Of a stretch of DNA of 64,000 nt, positions 9,316 to 18,540 are shown piece after piece (position 1 is the stretch's first letter; every line of letters starts with the position of its first letter). This DNA comes from Nisaea sp. (GTDB lineage Bacteria > Pseudomonadota > Alphaproteobacteria > Thalassobaculales > Thalassobaculaceae): the NCBI RefSeq assembly GCF_017640745.1, contig NZ_JAEPQA010000022.1, positions 18,924 through 82,923 on the forward strand. Direction: 5' to 3'. The position numbers were made by a program, and so were the translations under genes. A model generated the notes under the pieces. That model was not told the origin of the DNA. It did no database searches and was given only the letters and a program-made list of their open reading frames with translations.

Positions 9316-10263
9316 TTAATCCAGCCCCATCAGATCGCGGGCGAAACGATCGGCCTCGAAGGGCTGCAGATCGTCCGCGCTCTCGCCGACGCCGACGGCA
9401 TGGACCGGCAGGCCGAGCCGGTCCGCCAGCGCCACCACGACGCCGCCCCGGGTGCTGCCGTCGAGCTTGGTAATCACGAGGCCGCTGACCTCGACCATTT
9501 CCTTGAAAGCCTTCACCTGGCTATGCGCGTTCTGGCCGACGGTGCCGTCGAGCACCAGCACGCAATCGTGTGGCGCCGTCTCGTCCTGCTTGCGGATGAC
9601 GCGGATCACCTTGGCGAGCTCGTCCATCAGCTCGGCCCGGTTCTGCAGCCGGCCGGCGGTGTCGATCAGCAGCACGTCGGTGCCCGCGGCCTTGGCTTCA
9701 CCGATGGCGTCGAAGGCCAGCGCCGCCGCGTCCGATCCTTGCGGTTTCGCAATGACCCGCGTGCCGGTGCGCTCGCCCCAGACTTGGAGCTGCTCGATGG
9801 CGGCGGCACGGAAAGTATCGCCGGCGGCCATCATCACCGAGAGGCCGCGATCCCGGAACTGCTTGGCGAGCTTGCCGATGGTGGTGGTCTTGCCGCTGCC
9901 GTTGACCCCGACCATCAGCACGATGTGCGGCTTGCGGCCTGTGGCGACGTCGAGCGGCCTCGCGACCGGGCGCAGGATCTCGGCGATATCCTCGGCGAAG
10001 GCGGTGCGGACCTCCTCGTCCGTCACGTCCTTGCCGAACTTCTCCTTCGAGAGGTTCGCGATCAGCCGGGCCGAGGTCTCGACCCCGAGATCGGCCGTGA
10101 TCAGCACCTCTTCCAGCTCTTCCAGACTCTCGTCGTCGAGCCGCTTCTTGGTGAAGACGCCGGAGATCCCGCCGACGATCTTGCCGGAGGATTTGGCAAG
10201 CCCGTCTTTCAGGCGCCGGAACCAGCCCCGGCGCTCTTGCGTTTCCGCTTGTTCTTCGCTCAT
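9316..10263 (-). CDS. ftsY: Signal recognition particle receptor FtsY
   Basis: 315 residues. It is the membrane-associated SRP receptor GTPase that docks Ffh-ribosome complexes at the translocon. The four-helix N domain (about 30-105) precedes the G domain with VGVNGSGKTTTIGKLA (P-loop), the DTFRAAA insertion-box region, DTAGRLQN and TKLDGSTRGG. It has the short form without the long acidic A domain of E. coli FtsY; only a brief charged lead (MSEEQAETQERRGWFRRLKD) precedes the N domain. The ATG at 10263 overlaps the mtaB stop (ATGA), so the two are translationally coupled. A longer N-terminal frame exists but reads through mtaB and was rejected. Confidence 0.96.
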   Translation of the reverse strand: MSEEQAETQERRGWFRRLKDGLAKSSGKIVGGISGVFTKKRLDDESLEELEEVLITADLGVETSARLIANLSKEKFGKDVTDEEVRTAFAEDIAEILRPVARPLDVATGRKPHIVLMVGVNGSGKTTTIGKLAKQFRDRGLSVMMAAGDTFRAAAIEQLQVWGERTGTRVIAKPQGSDAAALAFDAIGEAKAAGTDVLLIDTAGRLQNRAELMDELAKVIRVIRKQDETAPHDCVLVLDGTVGQNAHSQVKAFKEMVEVSGLVITKLDGSTRGGVVVALADRLGLPVHAVGVGESADDLQPFEADRFARDLMGLD

Positions 10264-11561
10264 GCGGCGGATTTCCGTTCTATCTGGCCGATCAGGTGGG
10301 TGCCGTCGCTGCCGGTGATGCGGACAGGGACGATCTCGCCGGGAATGCCGCCTTCGAGGCGGACCGGCGCGAAATTCTCCGCGCGCCCGAGATCCGGTTT
10401 CTCGACCAGCACGGATTGCAGGCTGCCGGTGAGGCTTTCGAGGAAGCGCGCGAGGTTCGCTTCGCCGGCCGCGCGCAGCTTCGCCGCCCGTTCCTTGCGC
10501 AGCGGGCCCGGGACCTGCGGCATCTTCGCCGCCGGCGTGCCCGGACGGGCGGAATAGGGGAAGACGTGGAGATAGGAGAGACCGCATTCCTCGACCAGAG
10601 CGAGGCTGTTGGCGAACATCTCTTCGGTCTCGGTCGGGAAGCCGGCGATGATGTCGCCACCGAAGGCGATGTCGGGGCGTGCCGCCCGCATCTCGCGGCA
10701 GAACGTTATGATATCGGAACGGTTATGCCGCCGCTTCATGCGCTTCAAGATCATGTCGTCGCCCGCCTGCAGGCTGACATGAAGATGCGGCATCAGGCGT
10801 GGCTCGTCGCGGACCAGAGTGAGAAGGTCACCGTCGATCTCGACCGCGTCGATCGAGGAAAGGCGGAGGCGCGGCAGTTCCGGTACCAGCGCGAGCAGAC
10901 GGCGCACCATCTGCCCGAGTTCCGGCTTGCCCGGCAGGTCTGCCCCGTAGGAGGTGATGTCGACCCCGGTCAGCACGATCTCGCGATAGCCGTTCGCCAC
11001 CAGCTCGCGCACCTGGCGCACGATCTCGCCCATCGGCACCGAGCGGCTGTTGCCGCGGCCGAAGGGGATGATGCAGAAGGTGCAGCGGTGGTCGCAGCCC
11101 TGCTGGACCTGCACGAAGGCCCGGGCGCGCCCCTCGAGACCGGCGACGAGGTGCGACGCCGTCTCCTTCACGCTCATGATGTCGTTGACGAGGATCTTCG
11201 CCTCGCCCGGCGTGTCTCCGGACTGGGCCCAGGTCTCGGCCTTCAGCTTCTCCTCGTTGCCGACCACCCGGTCGACCTCTTCCATCGCGGCGTAGGCGGC
11301 GGGATCGATCTGCGCGGCGCAGCCGGTGACCACGATCTCGGCCGCCGGATTGGCGCGGCGGGCCTTGCGGATCGCCTGGCGCGCCTGGCGCTCGGCCTCC
11401 TTGGTGACGGCACAGGTATTGATGACGACGACATCCTCGCGCCCGGCGCGGGCGAGATGGTCGCGGATGACCTCGGACTCATAGGCGTTGAGGCGGCAGC
11501 CGAAAGTCTCGACCGGCCGGCCCGTGGTGCGCCCGTCCGTGTTGTCGTCAGTCTGGTTCAT
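10260..11561 (-). CDS. mtaB: tRNA N6-threonylcarbamoyladenosine methylthiotransferase MtaB
   Basis: 433 residues. It is a radical SAM enzyme that adds a methylthio group to t6A37 in ANN-decoding tRNAs. The N-terminal UPF0004 domain carries TFGCRLNAYES, NTCAVTKEAE and VTGCAAQ, whose three Cys bind one FeS cluster. The radical SAM core has CDHRCTFCIIPFGRG (CxxxCxxC). The C-terminal TRAM-like stretch is VPVRITGSDGTHLIGQ. The GCRLN rather than GCQMN form of the first motif separates MtaB from MiaB. The start at 11561 was chosen because it gives MNQTDDN and the normal length. It lies in dapF-mtaB-ftsY order with ftsY overlapping. Confidence 0.93.
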   Translation of the reverse strand: MNQTDDNTDGRTTGRPVETFGCRLNAYESEVIRDHLARAGREDVVVINTCAVTKEAERQARQAIRKARRANPAAEIVVTGCAAQIDPAAYAAMEEVDRVVGNEEKLKAETWAQSGDTPGEAKILVNDIMSVKETASHLVAGLEGRARAFVQVQQGCDHRCTFCIIPFGRGNSRSVPMGEIVRQVRELVANGYREIVLTGVDITSYGADLPGKPELGQMVRRLLALVPELPRLRLSSIDAVEIDGDLLTLVRDEPRLMPHLHVSLQAGDDMILKRMKRRHNRSDIITFCREMRAARPDIAFGGDIIAGFPTETEEMFANSLALVEECGLSYLHVFPYSARPGTPAAKMPQVPGPLRKERAAKLRAAGEANLARFLESLTGSLQSVLVEKPDLGRAENFAPVRLEGGIPGEIVPVRITGSDGTHLIGQIERKSAA

Positions 11562-11645
11562 GGGGCGAGAAATGGCCGGAAACGGCCCCGAATGCAAGCG
11601 TTCCGGGCAGCGGGGTGCCATGCGCGCGCCGCATGGTGCGCGTAC

Positions 11646-12476
11646 TCAGCCGAGCGCGTCGAGGTCGAGCGTGCCCTTGAAGCTGAGCGCGACCGGGCCG
11701 GTCATCAGCACATGGCCGTCCTCGCGCCACTCGATGGTGAGCACGCCGCCGTCGAGCTCCACGTCCGCCTTCCGGCCTGTCAGGCCGCGCCGCGCCGCCG
11801 CAACCAGCACCGCGCAGGCACCGGAGCCGCAGGCCTCGGTGATGCCCGCGCCGCGTTCCCAGACCCGCATGCGGATATCCTCCGGGCCGCGCACGGTGGC
11901 GAACTCGATATTGGCGCGGTCGGGGAAGAGCGGGCTGGTTTCCAGCTTCGGCCCGATCTCGGAAAGCGGGACCGCCTCCGCATCCTCGACGAAGATCACG
12001 GCGTGCGGGTTGCCCATATTGACGCAGCAGGCGGAACCGAACGGATTGCCGGGGATCTCGACATTCAGCGTGTCGACGCTCTCCGCCAGCGGGATCTCCG
12101 CCGCGTCGAGCCGGGCCGGGCCCATATCGACCCGGACCTTGCCGCCGTTCACGCGCTCGCAGACCAGCGTGCCGGCAACTGTTTCGAGATCGATACGGCG
12201 CTTGCCGAGTTCGGTCATCACCAGATCCGCGACGCAGCGCGTGCCGTTGCCGCAGGCGCGGGCCTCGCTGCCGTCCGGATTGTGGATCCGCATGAAGGCG
12301 TCCCCGCCGTTCCTCGGCATCTCGATCGTGAGGAACTGGTCGTAACCGACGCCGCGCCGCCGGTTGCCCACGGCACGGTAATCCCGCTCCGTCAGGGTCG
12401 GGCCGGCAGTGCGGCCGTCCAGCACGACGAAGTCGTTGCCGAGGCCGTTCATCTTGAGGAACGCGATCTGTCTCAT
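11646..12476 (-). CDS. dapF: Diaminopimelate epimerase
   Basis: 276 residues, typical. It converts LL- to meso-diaminopimelate for lysine and peptidoglycan synthesis. The N-terminus IAFLKMNGLGNDFVVLDGR is diagnostic. The two catalytic cysteines lie in ACGNGTRC and EACGSGAC, both present. The start at 12476 gives MRQIAFLKM; longer in-frame extensions run into the opposite-strand gene. It is the first gene of the minus-strand dapF-mtaB-ftsY group, with an 84-base gap to mtaB. The upstream side is shared with the divergent Ldh-type gene. Confidence 0.97.
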   Translation of the reverse strand: MRQIAFLKMNGLGNDFVVLDGRTAGPTLTERDYRAVGNRRRGVGYDQFLTIEMPRNGGDAFMRIHNPDGSEARACGNGTRCVADLVMTELGKRRIDLETVAGTLVCERVNGGKVRVDMGPARLDAAEIPLAESVDTLNVEIPGNPFGSACCVNMGNPHAVIFVEDAEAVPLSEIGPKLETSPLFPDRANIEFATVRGPEDIRMRVWERGAGITEACGSGACAVLVAAARRGLTGRKADVELDGGVLTIEWREDGHVLMTGPVALSFKGTLDLDALG

Positions 12477-12569
12477 GGCGGCATATATATCGGCTGTTAA
12501 CGGCAATTCCAATACGGCCTTGGCGCCGTTACCGTGTCCGCCGAAAACCGATGCCATGGGAGCGGAACA

Positions 12570-13640
12570 ATGATCACGGTCGCGCATGAGGCGCTCGAGA
12601 AACTGGTCACGGAGATGATCGGCCGGGCGGGCAGCAATCCGGAAGAGGCGCGCACGGTCGCGCGCAATCTGGTCGAGGCCAACCTGCTCGGGCATGACAG
12701 CCACGGCATCGGTCTCGTCGGGCAGTACATGCGCCACGCGCAGACCGGTACGCTGACCGTGAACGGGCATGTCAGCCACGTCTCCGACAACGGGGTCTAT
12801 CTCCTGCTCGACGGCAATATGGCCTATGGCCAGGTGACCGGCGCCGAGGCGATGCATCTCGGGCTCGACCGGGCGCGCACCGCGGGCGCCGCGATCGTCG
12901 GGTTGCGCAACTCGCACCATCTCGGCCGGATCGGCGCCTGGGGCGAGATCTGCGCCAGGGAAGGCTTCATCTCGATCCATTTCGTCAACGTGGTCGGCCA
13001 CCGCCCGATCGTAGCCCCCTGGGGCGGGGCCGAGGCGCGTTACTCGACCAACCCCTATTGCACGGCCATTCCGGCAACCGGCAAGAACCCGATGTTCGTG
13101 CTCGACATGGCGACCAGCCGGGTCGCGCTCGGCAAGGTCCGGGTCGCCTACAATGCCGGCAAGGAAGTGGTCGAGGGCGCGCTGATCGACCATAACGGCC
13201 AGCCGACCCGCAACGCGGCGGTGATGTACGAGGAGCCGAACGGGGCCCTGCAGGCCTTCGGCCAGCACAAGGGCTACGGCCTCGCCCTGCTCGGCGAAAT
13301 CCTCGGCGCGGCGCTGCTCGGCGGTCCGGTGACCGATCCGGCGCACCAGAAGCGCGACACGATCTGCAACTCCATGCTGACGGTCATCATCGATCCGAAG
13401 GGCTTCGGCAGGGATATCCCGTTCGGCGACCTGATCGATTCCATGCTCGCCTATGTTACCAGCGCACGGCCGGCCGAGGGTATGGACAAGGTCCGCGTCG
13501 CGGGCGAGCCGGAGCGCGAGACCGCGGCCGACCGCAAGGCGAATGGCATCCCGGTGGATCCCGGGACCTGGTCGGGCCTGGTCGAGGCGGGCGTCAATGC
13601 CGGCATGGACCGGCATCGGTTCGACGGGATCGCGAGGTAG
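12570..13640 (+). CDS. Ldh-family (malate/L-lactate/ureidoglycolate-type) NAD(P) oxidoreductase
   Basis: 356 residues, member of the malate/L-lactate dehydrogenase family unrelated to Rossmann enzymes. Motifs are HDSHGIGLVGQYM (catalytic His region, about 44-56), GLRNSHHLGRIGAWGE and a nicotinamide-site stretch near FVLDMATSRVALGKV. Members oxidise a 2-hydroxyacid or reduce a 2-ketoacid or imine. The ATG at 12570 follows GGGAGCGG; an upstream GTG at 12534 was rejected. It is divergent from dapF and converges, one base from overlap, on the enolase-superfamily gene. A shared role with that dehydratase in sugar-acid use is possible. Confidence 0.88.
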   Translation: MITVAHEALEKLVTEMIGRAGSNPEEARTVARNLVEANLLGHDSHGIGLVGQYMRHAQTGTLTVNGHVSHVSDNGVYLLLDGNMAYGQVTGAEAMHLGLDRARTAGAAIVGLRNSHHLGRIGAWGEICAREGFISIHFVNVVGHRPIVAPWGGAEARYSTNPYCTAIPATGKNPMFVLDMATSRVALGKVRVAYNAGKEVVEGALIDHNGQPTRNAAVMYEEPNGALQAFGQHKGYGLALLGEILGAALLGGPVTDPAHQKRDTICNSMLTVIIDPKGFGRDIPFGDLIDSMLAYVTSARPAEGMDKVRVAGEPERETAADRKANGIPVDPGTWSGLVEAGVNAGMDRHRFDGIAR

Positions 13641-13641
13641 C

Positions 13642-14859
13642 TTACCCGCCCGCGAAAGGCTCTCCCGCGACCTCGAACGGGTCCTGGCTCATCTGTAGAT
13701 GCAGCTGGTCGCCTTCATAGGGATGCGCCAGCGCTACTTCCTCGTTCAGCTCCACGCCGAGGCCCGGCGTCTTCGGCGGGATGACATAGCCCTCCTCCCA
13801 GCGCATGGGCGTCTTCAGGATATCGGCGTGGAAGCCGTCCCATTTGCGGATGCTCTCCAGCACCAGGAAGTTCGGGATGCAGGCGGCGAGCTGGACGTTG
13901 GCGGCGCCGACCACCGGGCCGCAATAGAGATGCGGCGCGACCTGGGCGTAGAAGGCCTCCGCCATGCCGGCGATCTTCTTGCCCTCGAGCAACCCGCCGA
14001 CCCGGCCCATGTTCATCTGCAGGATCGAGGCGGCGCCGGTCTCCAGCACGCGGCGGAACTCCCACTTGGTGGTCAGCCGCTCGCCGGTCGCGACCGGGAT
14101 CGAGGTCGCCGCCGCCACCTTCGCCATCTCCTCCGGCATGTCCGGCGGGGTGGGCTCCTCGAACCAGAGCGGGTCGTAGGGCTCAAGGCGCCGGGCGAGG
14201 CGCTTGGCGCCCGAGGCGGTGAACTGGCCGTGCGTGCCGAAGAGCAGGTCCGCCTTGCCGCCGACCGCTTCCCTTATCAGCCGGCAGAAGGCTTCCGAAC
14301 GGTCGAGGATCTCCATGTCGGGCTGGTGCCCGCCGAAGGCGGTATAGGGGCCGGCCGGATCGAACTTCACTGCGGTGAAGCCTTCGGCGACGCAGGCGGC
14401 GGCAGCCTCCGCGCTCTTTTCGGGGCTGTTGTAGAAGGTGGCCGGATCGTCCTCCGGGCGTGGATAGAGATAGGTGTAGGTGCGCAGGCGCTCGTTCACC
14501 ATGCCGCCGAGCAGCTCGTAGACCGGTTTTCCCGCCGCCTTGCCGATAATGTCCCAGCAGGCCATCTCCAGCCCGCTGACCACGCCCATCATCGAGGGAT
14601 CCGGGCGCTGGGTGAAGCCGGAGCCGTGGGCGCGGCGCCAGAAACGCTCGACATGGTGCGGGTCGTTTCCCTGGAGATAGCGCGCGAAGACATCCTCCAC
14701 CATCGCCGCGACGACCTTCGGCCCAAAGGAGGCGGCATAGACCTCGCCGACACCCTCGATGCCGCAGGCGGTGCGCAGTTTCAGAAAGAGGAAATAGCGC
14801 CCGCCGAAGCCCGGCGGCGGGTTCCCGACGATGAAGGTCTTTAGGCTTTCGAGCTTCAT
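13642..14859 (-). CDS. Enolase-superfamily protein, mandelate racemase/sugar-acid dehydratase type
   Basis: 405 residues. N-terminal capping domain (about 1-130) and C-terminal barrel. Barrel motifs are FTAVKFDPAG, LWFEEPTPP (metal Glu), VATGERLTTKWE (metal Glu) and APHLYCGPVVGAANVQLA (catalytic His region). The resemblance is to galactonate/galactarate-type dehydratases. The strand that usually supplies the first metal Asp before HGR reads LLFGTHGQF, so that Asp appears replaced. The substrate is therefore uncertain. Start at 14859 is supported by GGAGA. It is convergent with the Ldh-family gene. Confidence 0.85.
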   Translation of the reverse strand: MKLESLKTFIVGNPPPGFGGRYFLFLKLRTACGIEGVGEVYAASFGPKVVAAMVEDVFARYLQGNDPHHVERFWRRAHGSGFTQRPDPSMMGVVSGLEMACWDIIGKAAGKPVYELLGGMVNERLRTYTYLYPRPEDDPATFYNSPEKSAEAAAACVAEGFTAVKFDPAGPYTAFGGHQPDMEILDRSEAFCRLIREAVGGKADLLFGTHGQFTASGAKRLARRLEPYDPLWFEEPTPPDMPEEMAKVAAATSIPVATGERLTTKWEFRRVLETGAASILQMNMGRVGGLLEGKKIAGMAEAFYAQVAPHLYCGPVVGAANVQLAACIPNFLVLESIRKWDGFHADILKTPMRWEEGYVIPPKTPGLGVELNEEVALAHPYEGDQLHLQMSQDPFEVAGEPFAGG

Positions 14860-15161
14860 GGGGTGTCTCCGGGTTGCGGGTGAGCAGCCTAGCGACCACA
14901 TGCAGCGTTGCTAAGGCAAAAGCGACGGTTGGACGCCGTCCCGTGTCCGGATCGGGCGAGATTTCCCCGCACGGCCCGGAACGCCGCAGGAATGCTTGAC
15001 TCGCGCGCGCGGCGCCCATATGTTCCGGCCCTCTCGGCAAAAACCAGTCTGCTGAGACCTTCACGGGTTCCGTCCGTCCTCGAGTGTTCGAGCACGGGCG
15101 CGCAACTGCTTTGGGCCTTTTCGGGCTGGTGAAACCGGGTGGAATTGGAGTTTACGGACGC
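14860..15161 (+). promoter_or_regulatory. Intergenic region with the promoter of the ffh-rplS operon
   Basis: This 302-base gap holds TTGACT (14996-15001), a 17-base spacer rich in CG, and TATGTT (15019-15024), a good sigma-70-type promoter pointing to ffh. The leader to the ffh ATG is about 130 bases and contains GGAGTTTACGG before the start. The left part also serves the divergent enolase-superfamily gene. No RNA gene was recognised here. Confidence 0.6.
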
Positions 15162-16619
15162 ATGTTCGACAGTTTGCAGAACCGGCTCGGCGAGGTTTTC
15201 GATCGCCTGAAGAAACGCGGCGCGCTGAAAGAAGCCGACGTGACGGCTGCGCTGCGCGAAGTGCGCGTGGCCCTGCTCGAGGCCGATGTCGCGCTGCCGG
15301 TGGTGAAGGACTTCATCGATCGCGTGCGTGAGCGCGCGGTCGGCCAGGAAGTCATCAAGTCCGTCTCCCCCGGCCAGCAGGTGATCAAGATCGTCCACGA
15401 CAATCTCGTGGAGATGCTCGGCACCGAGGCCGGCACGATCAATCTGAATGCCGTTCCGCCGGTCCCGATCCTGATGGTCGGCCTGCAGGGCGGCGGTAAA
15501 ACGACGAGCACCGCCAAGCTGGCGAAGCGGCTGAAGGAAAAGGACCGCAAGAAGGTCCTGATGGCCTCGCTCGACATCTACCGTCCGGCGGCGCGCGAAC
15601 AGCTGCGCGTGCTGGGCGAGCAGATCGAGGTCGCGACCCTGCCGATCGCCGAGAACGAGACGCCTGTTTCGATTGCGAAACGGGCGATGGCCGCGGGCAA
15701 GCTGCAGGGCTTCGACGTGGTCATGCTGGATACTGCCGGCCGGCTCTCCATCGACGAGTCGATGATGAACGAGGTGATCCAGGTCCGCGACGCGGTGAAG
15801 CCGGTCGAGACCATCCTCGTCGCCGATGCGATGACCGGTCAGGACGCCGTCACCACGGCGCGCAATTTCCACGAGCGGGTCGGGCTGACCGGCATCGTTC
15901 TGACCCGGATGGACGGCGATGCGCGCGGCGGCGCGGCGCTTTCCATGCGCGCGGTCACCGGGGTGCCGATCAAGGGCGTCGGTGTCGGCGAGCGGGCCGA
16001 CGCGCTGGAGGATTTCCATCCCGAACGTGTCGCCGGCCGGATCCTCGGCATGGGCGACGTGGTCAGCCTGGTCGAGAAGGCTGCCGAGACCATCGAGATC
16101 GAGGAAGCCGAGCGCATCGCGAAGAAGATGCAGAAGGGCATGTTCGACCTCGAGGACATGCTCTCCCAGCTCCGGCAGGTGAAGAAGTTGGGCGGCCTCG
16201 GCGGCGTCATGTCAATGCTTCCGGGCATCGGCAAGCTGCAGAAACAGATGGCCGGCGCCAATATCGACGAGAACGTCATCAAGAAGCAGGAAGCGATCAT
16301 CCTCTCCATGACCAAGGCGGAGCGGAAGAACGCGAAACTGATGAATGCCTCGCGCCGGCGCCGCATCGCGGCCGGTTCGGGCACCAGCGTTCAGGAGGTG
16401 AACAAGCTCCTGAAACAGCACCAGGACATGACCCGGGTCATGAAACAGATGGGCAAGATGGGCGGCATGAAGGGCCTCGGGGCCCTGCTCGGCGGCGGTG
16501 GCGGCGGAGGCATGCCCGGCATGCCCGGTGCCGGCCAGCTCCCGCCCGGCCTCTCTGGCAAAGGCATGCCGAAGCTTCCGGGAGGCATGCTGCCGCCCGG
16601 TTTCCCCGGCAAGAAGTAA
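15162..16619 (+). CDS. ffh: Signal recognition particle protein Ffh
   Basis: 485 residues. It is the SRP GTPase that binds signal sequences on ribosomes with 4.5S RNA and docks with FtsY. N domain 1-90; G domain with GLQGGGKTTSTAKLA, DIYRPAAREQL, DTAGRLS and TRMDGDARGG; Met-rich M domain (about 310-430) with RRRRIAAGSGTSVQEVN, the RNA-binding helix. The tail is Gly/Pro/Met-rich (GGGGGGGMPGMPGAG), common in alphaproteobacteria. ATG at 15162 gives the canonical MFDSLQNRLG start. It is first in the operon with rpsP 47 bases downstream. Confidence 0.97.
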   Translation: MFDSLQNRLGEVFDRLKKRGALKEADVTAALREVRVALLEADVALPVVKDFIDRVRERAVGQEVIKSVSPGQQVIKIVHDNLVEMLGTEAGTINLNAVPPVPILMVGLQGGGKTTSTAKLAKRLKEKDRKKVLMASLDIYRPAAREQLRVLGEQIEVATLPIAENETPVSIAKRAMAAGKLQGFDVVMLDTAGRLSIDESMMNEVIQVRDAVKPVETILVADAMTGQDAVTTARNFHERVGLTGIVLTRMDGDARGGAALSMRAVTGVPIKGVGVGERADALEDFHPERVAGRILGMGDVVSLVEKAAETIEIEEAERIAKKMQKGMFDLEDMLSQLRQVKKLGGLGGVMSMLPGIGKLQKQMAGANIDENVIKKQEAIILSMTKAERKNAKLMNASRRRRIAAGSGTSVQEVNKLLKQHQDMTRVMKQMGKMGGMKGLGALLGGGGGGGMPGMPGAGQLPPGLSGKGMPKLPGGMLPPGFPGKK

Positions 16620-16666
16620 TTCGGAACCAAGTGAACAGCTAAACGCGTACCTGAAAGGAAATATCA

Positions 16667-17119
16667 ATGGCACTTCGCATTCGTCTGTCGCGCGGCGGCG
16701 CCAAGAAGCGTCCGTTCTACCGCATCGTCGTCGCCGAGGGCACGTCCCCGCGTGACGGTCTCTTCATCGAGAAGCTCGGCACCTACAACCCGATGCTGCC
16801 GAAGGAGCATGCGGACCGGCTCGTGGTGAACGCCGAGCGGATCAAGCACTGGATCTCCGTTGGCGCGAAGCCGACCGACCGGGTCCACAAGATGCTCGCG
16901 TCCCTCGACCTGATCGGCAAGTTCGAGTATCGCGACCAGCCGAAGAAGTCCGCCCCGGGCCGCAAGCGCCAGGAGCGTGAAGAGGAAGAGGCCGCGAAGG
17001 CTGCCGAGGCCGCCGAAGCCGCTGCCGCCGAGGCTGCTGCCGCTGCCGAGGCCGCTGCTGCCGAAGCCGCCGCCCCGGCCGAGGAAGCTCCGGCCGAGGA
17101 AGAGAAGTCCGAGGGCTAA
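16667..17119 (+). CDS. rpsP: 30S ribosomal protein S16 with Ala/Glu-rich tail
   Basis: 150 residues. The first ~85 residues are a normal S16 ([33 protein letters not shown]), a small-subunit assembly protein. From about residue 105 there is an extra tail built almost only of Ala, Glu, Pro and Lys with repeated AAEAA units, roughly doubling the protein. Such tails occur in alphaproteobacterial S16 and their role is not known to me. AAGGA precedes the ATG. rimM begins six bases after the stop. Confidence 0.96.
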   Translation: MALRIRLSRGGAKKRPFYRIVVAEGTSPRDGLFIEKLGTYNPMLPKEHADRLVVNAERIKHWISVGAKPTDRVHKMLASLDLIGKFEYRDQPKKSAPGRKRQEREEEEAAKAAEAAEAAAAEAAAAAEAAAAEAAAPAEEAPAEEEKSEG

Positions 17120-17125
17120 GCTCCG

Positions 17126-17671
17126 ATGGCCGAGCCGGTCACTCTTGGCGTCATCGTCGGCGTCCATGGCGTGCGCGGCCTGCTCCGGGTGAAGAGTTTC
17201 ACCGAGCAGCCGGAAGACATCGCCGCCTATGGCCCGCTGAAGGATGCCGCCGGGAAGAGCTACAAGCTCGAGGTGACCGGCCAGGCGAAAGGCGTGCTGC
17301 TGGTGCGTATCGCCGGGATCGGCGACCGGAACGCGGCGGAGGCCCTGAAGGGCACCGAGCTTCTGATCGACCGGGACCGGCTGCCCGAGACGGACGCGGA
17401 CGAGTTCTACCATGCGGACCTGATCGGCCTTCGGGCGGATCTGGTCGCGGGCGAGACCCTCGGCACGGTGGTCGCGGTGCAGAATTTCGGCGCCGGGGAT
17501 CTCCTGGAGATCCGCCTGCCGGACAGCCGCAAGACCGTGCTGGTCCCGTTCGACGGGGCCTCGGTTCCGGAGATCGACCTCGCGGCCGGACGGCTTCTGG
17601 TCGATCCGCCGGCGGGGTTGCTGGACGAGGCGTCGGACGAGGACCGCAAGGCCGAAGCGGACCATGGCTGA
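17126..17671 (+). CDS. rimM: Ribosome maturation factor RimM
   Basis: 181 residues. It binds S19 in the 30S head and helps late 16S processing. N-terminal beta-barrel: [21 protein letters not shown] carries the typical GxVHGVxG pattern. C-terminal PRC barrel: [20 protein letters not shown] and [15 protein letters not shown]. It sits in its conserved place between rpsP and trmD, overlapping trmD by eight bases. Confidence 0.96.
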   Translation: MAEPVTLGVIVGVHGVRGLLRVKSFTEQPEDIAAYGPLKDAAGKSYKLEVTGQAKGVLLVRIAGIGDRNAAEALKGTELLIDRDRLPETDADEFYHADLIGLRADLVAGETLGTVVAVQNFGAGDLLEIRLPDSRKTVLVPFDGASVPEIDLAAGRLLVDPPAGLLDEASDEDRKAEADHG

Positions 17672-18374
17672 CGCACCCGCACCCTGGCAGGCGACGGTGC
17701 TCAGCCTGTTCCCGGAAATGTTCCCGGGACCGCTCGGGCACTCGATCGCCGAAAAGGCCCGTCTGGCGGGGCGCTGGTCCCTGAAAACGCTGGACATCAG
17801 GGACTTTGCGAGCGATAAGCACCGCTCCGTGGACGACACCCCCTTCGGGGGCGGTTCCGGAATGGTGATGCGGCCCGATGTGGTCGACGCGGCTCTGGCC
17901 GCTGTCGAGGACGTTCCGGGCCGCAGAATTTATTTGAGCCCGCGCGGCGTCAGGTTCGACCAGACGATGGCGCGGGAGCTTGCGGACGGCCCGGGCGTGG
18001 TGCTGCTCTGCGGGCGCTACGAGGGACTGGACCAGCGGGTGATCGACGCCCGCGGCCTCGAAGAGGTCAGTCTCGGGGATTTCGTGCTTTCGGGCGGCGA
18101 GATCCCGGCCCTGGCGCTGCTGGATGCCTGCATCCGTCTGCTGCCGGGCGTGCTCGGTACGGCGGCGACGCTGGACGAGGAGAGTTTCGAGGAGGGGCTG
18201 CTGGAGTATCCCCTCTACACGCAGCCTCGGGAGTGGAACGGACTGTCCGTGCCCGAGGTGCTGCTGTCCGGCCACCACGCGAAGATCGCGAAATGGCGGC
18301 GGGAACAGTCGGAAGAGATCACGCGCGAGCGGCGCCCGGACCTCTGGGAACGCTATCGCGGGTCGGACAAGTGA
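17664..18374 (+). CDS. trmD: tRNA (guanine-N1)-methyltransferase TrmD
   Basis: 236 residues. It methylates G37 in tRNAs of the GG-after-anticodon class to prevent +1 frameshifting. Motifs are [51 protein letters not shown] and [17 protein letters not shown], the trefoil-knot SAM site. The RimM stop overlaps its start, giving translational coupling. rplS follows after 166 bases. Confidence 0.97.
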   Translation: MADAPAPWQATVLSLFPEMFPGPLGHSIAEKARLAGRWSLKTLDIRDFASDKHRSVDDTPFGGGSGMVMRPDVVDAALAAVEDVPGRRIYLSPRGVRFDQTMARELADGPGVVLLCGRYEGLDQRVIDARGLEEVSLGDFVLSGGEIPALALLDACIRLLPGVLGTAATLDEESFEEGLLEYPLYTQPREWNGLSVPEVLLSGHHAKIAKWRREQSEEITRERRPDLWERYRGSDK

Positions 18375-18490
18375 GCGGAGCGGACGGCGCGTCTGTCCAG
18401 TCTCGGCTTTTTGGAATGCGGCATGCCGCTCCTCTGCGGCCCGGTGGTCGGGCAGGTCATGAGCTGCATGTGTTTCGAGCGCCGGTATTC

Positions 18491-18512
18491 ACCGGTCCCC
18501 TGTTGGACCGGT
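18491..18512 (+). other. Hairpin in the leader upstream of rplS
   Basis: ACCGGTCC (18491-18498) and GGACCGGT (18505-18512) form a perfect 8-bp stem with a 6-base loop, ending 28 bases before the rplS ATG. There is no T-run, so it is not a standard terminator. It could be a processing or translational control element in the trmD-rplS gap. Confidence 0.4.
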
Positions 18513-18540
18513 CGCCACCGGCAAGACCTGGAGAAGAAGA

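Noticed and set aside
10296..12500. A 734-codon plus-strand open frame across mtaB and dapF
   Set aside because: Antisense to two firmly identified genes; composition is a reverse reading of GC-rich codons.
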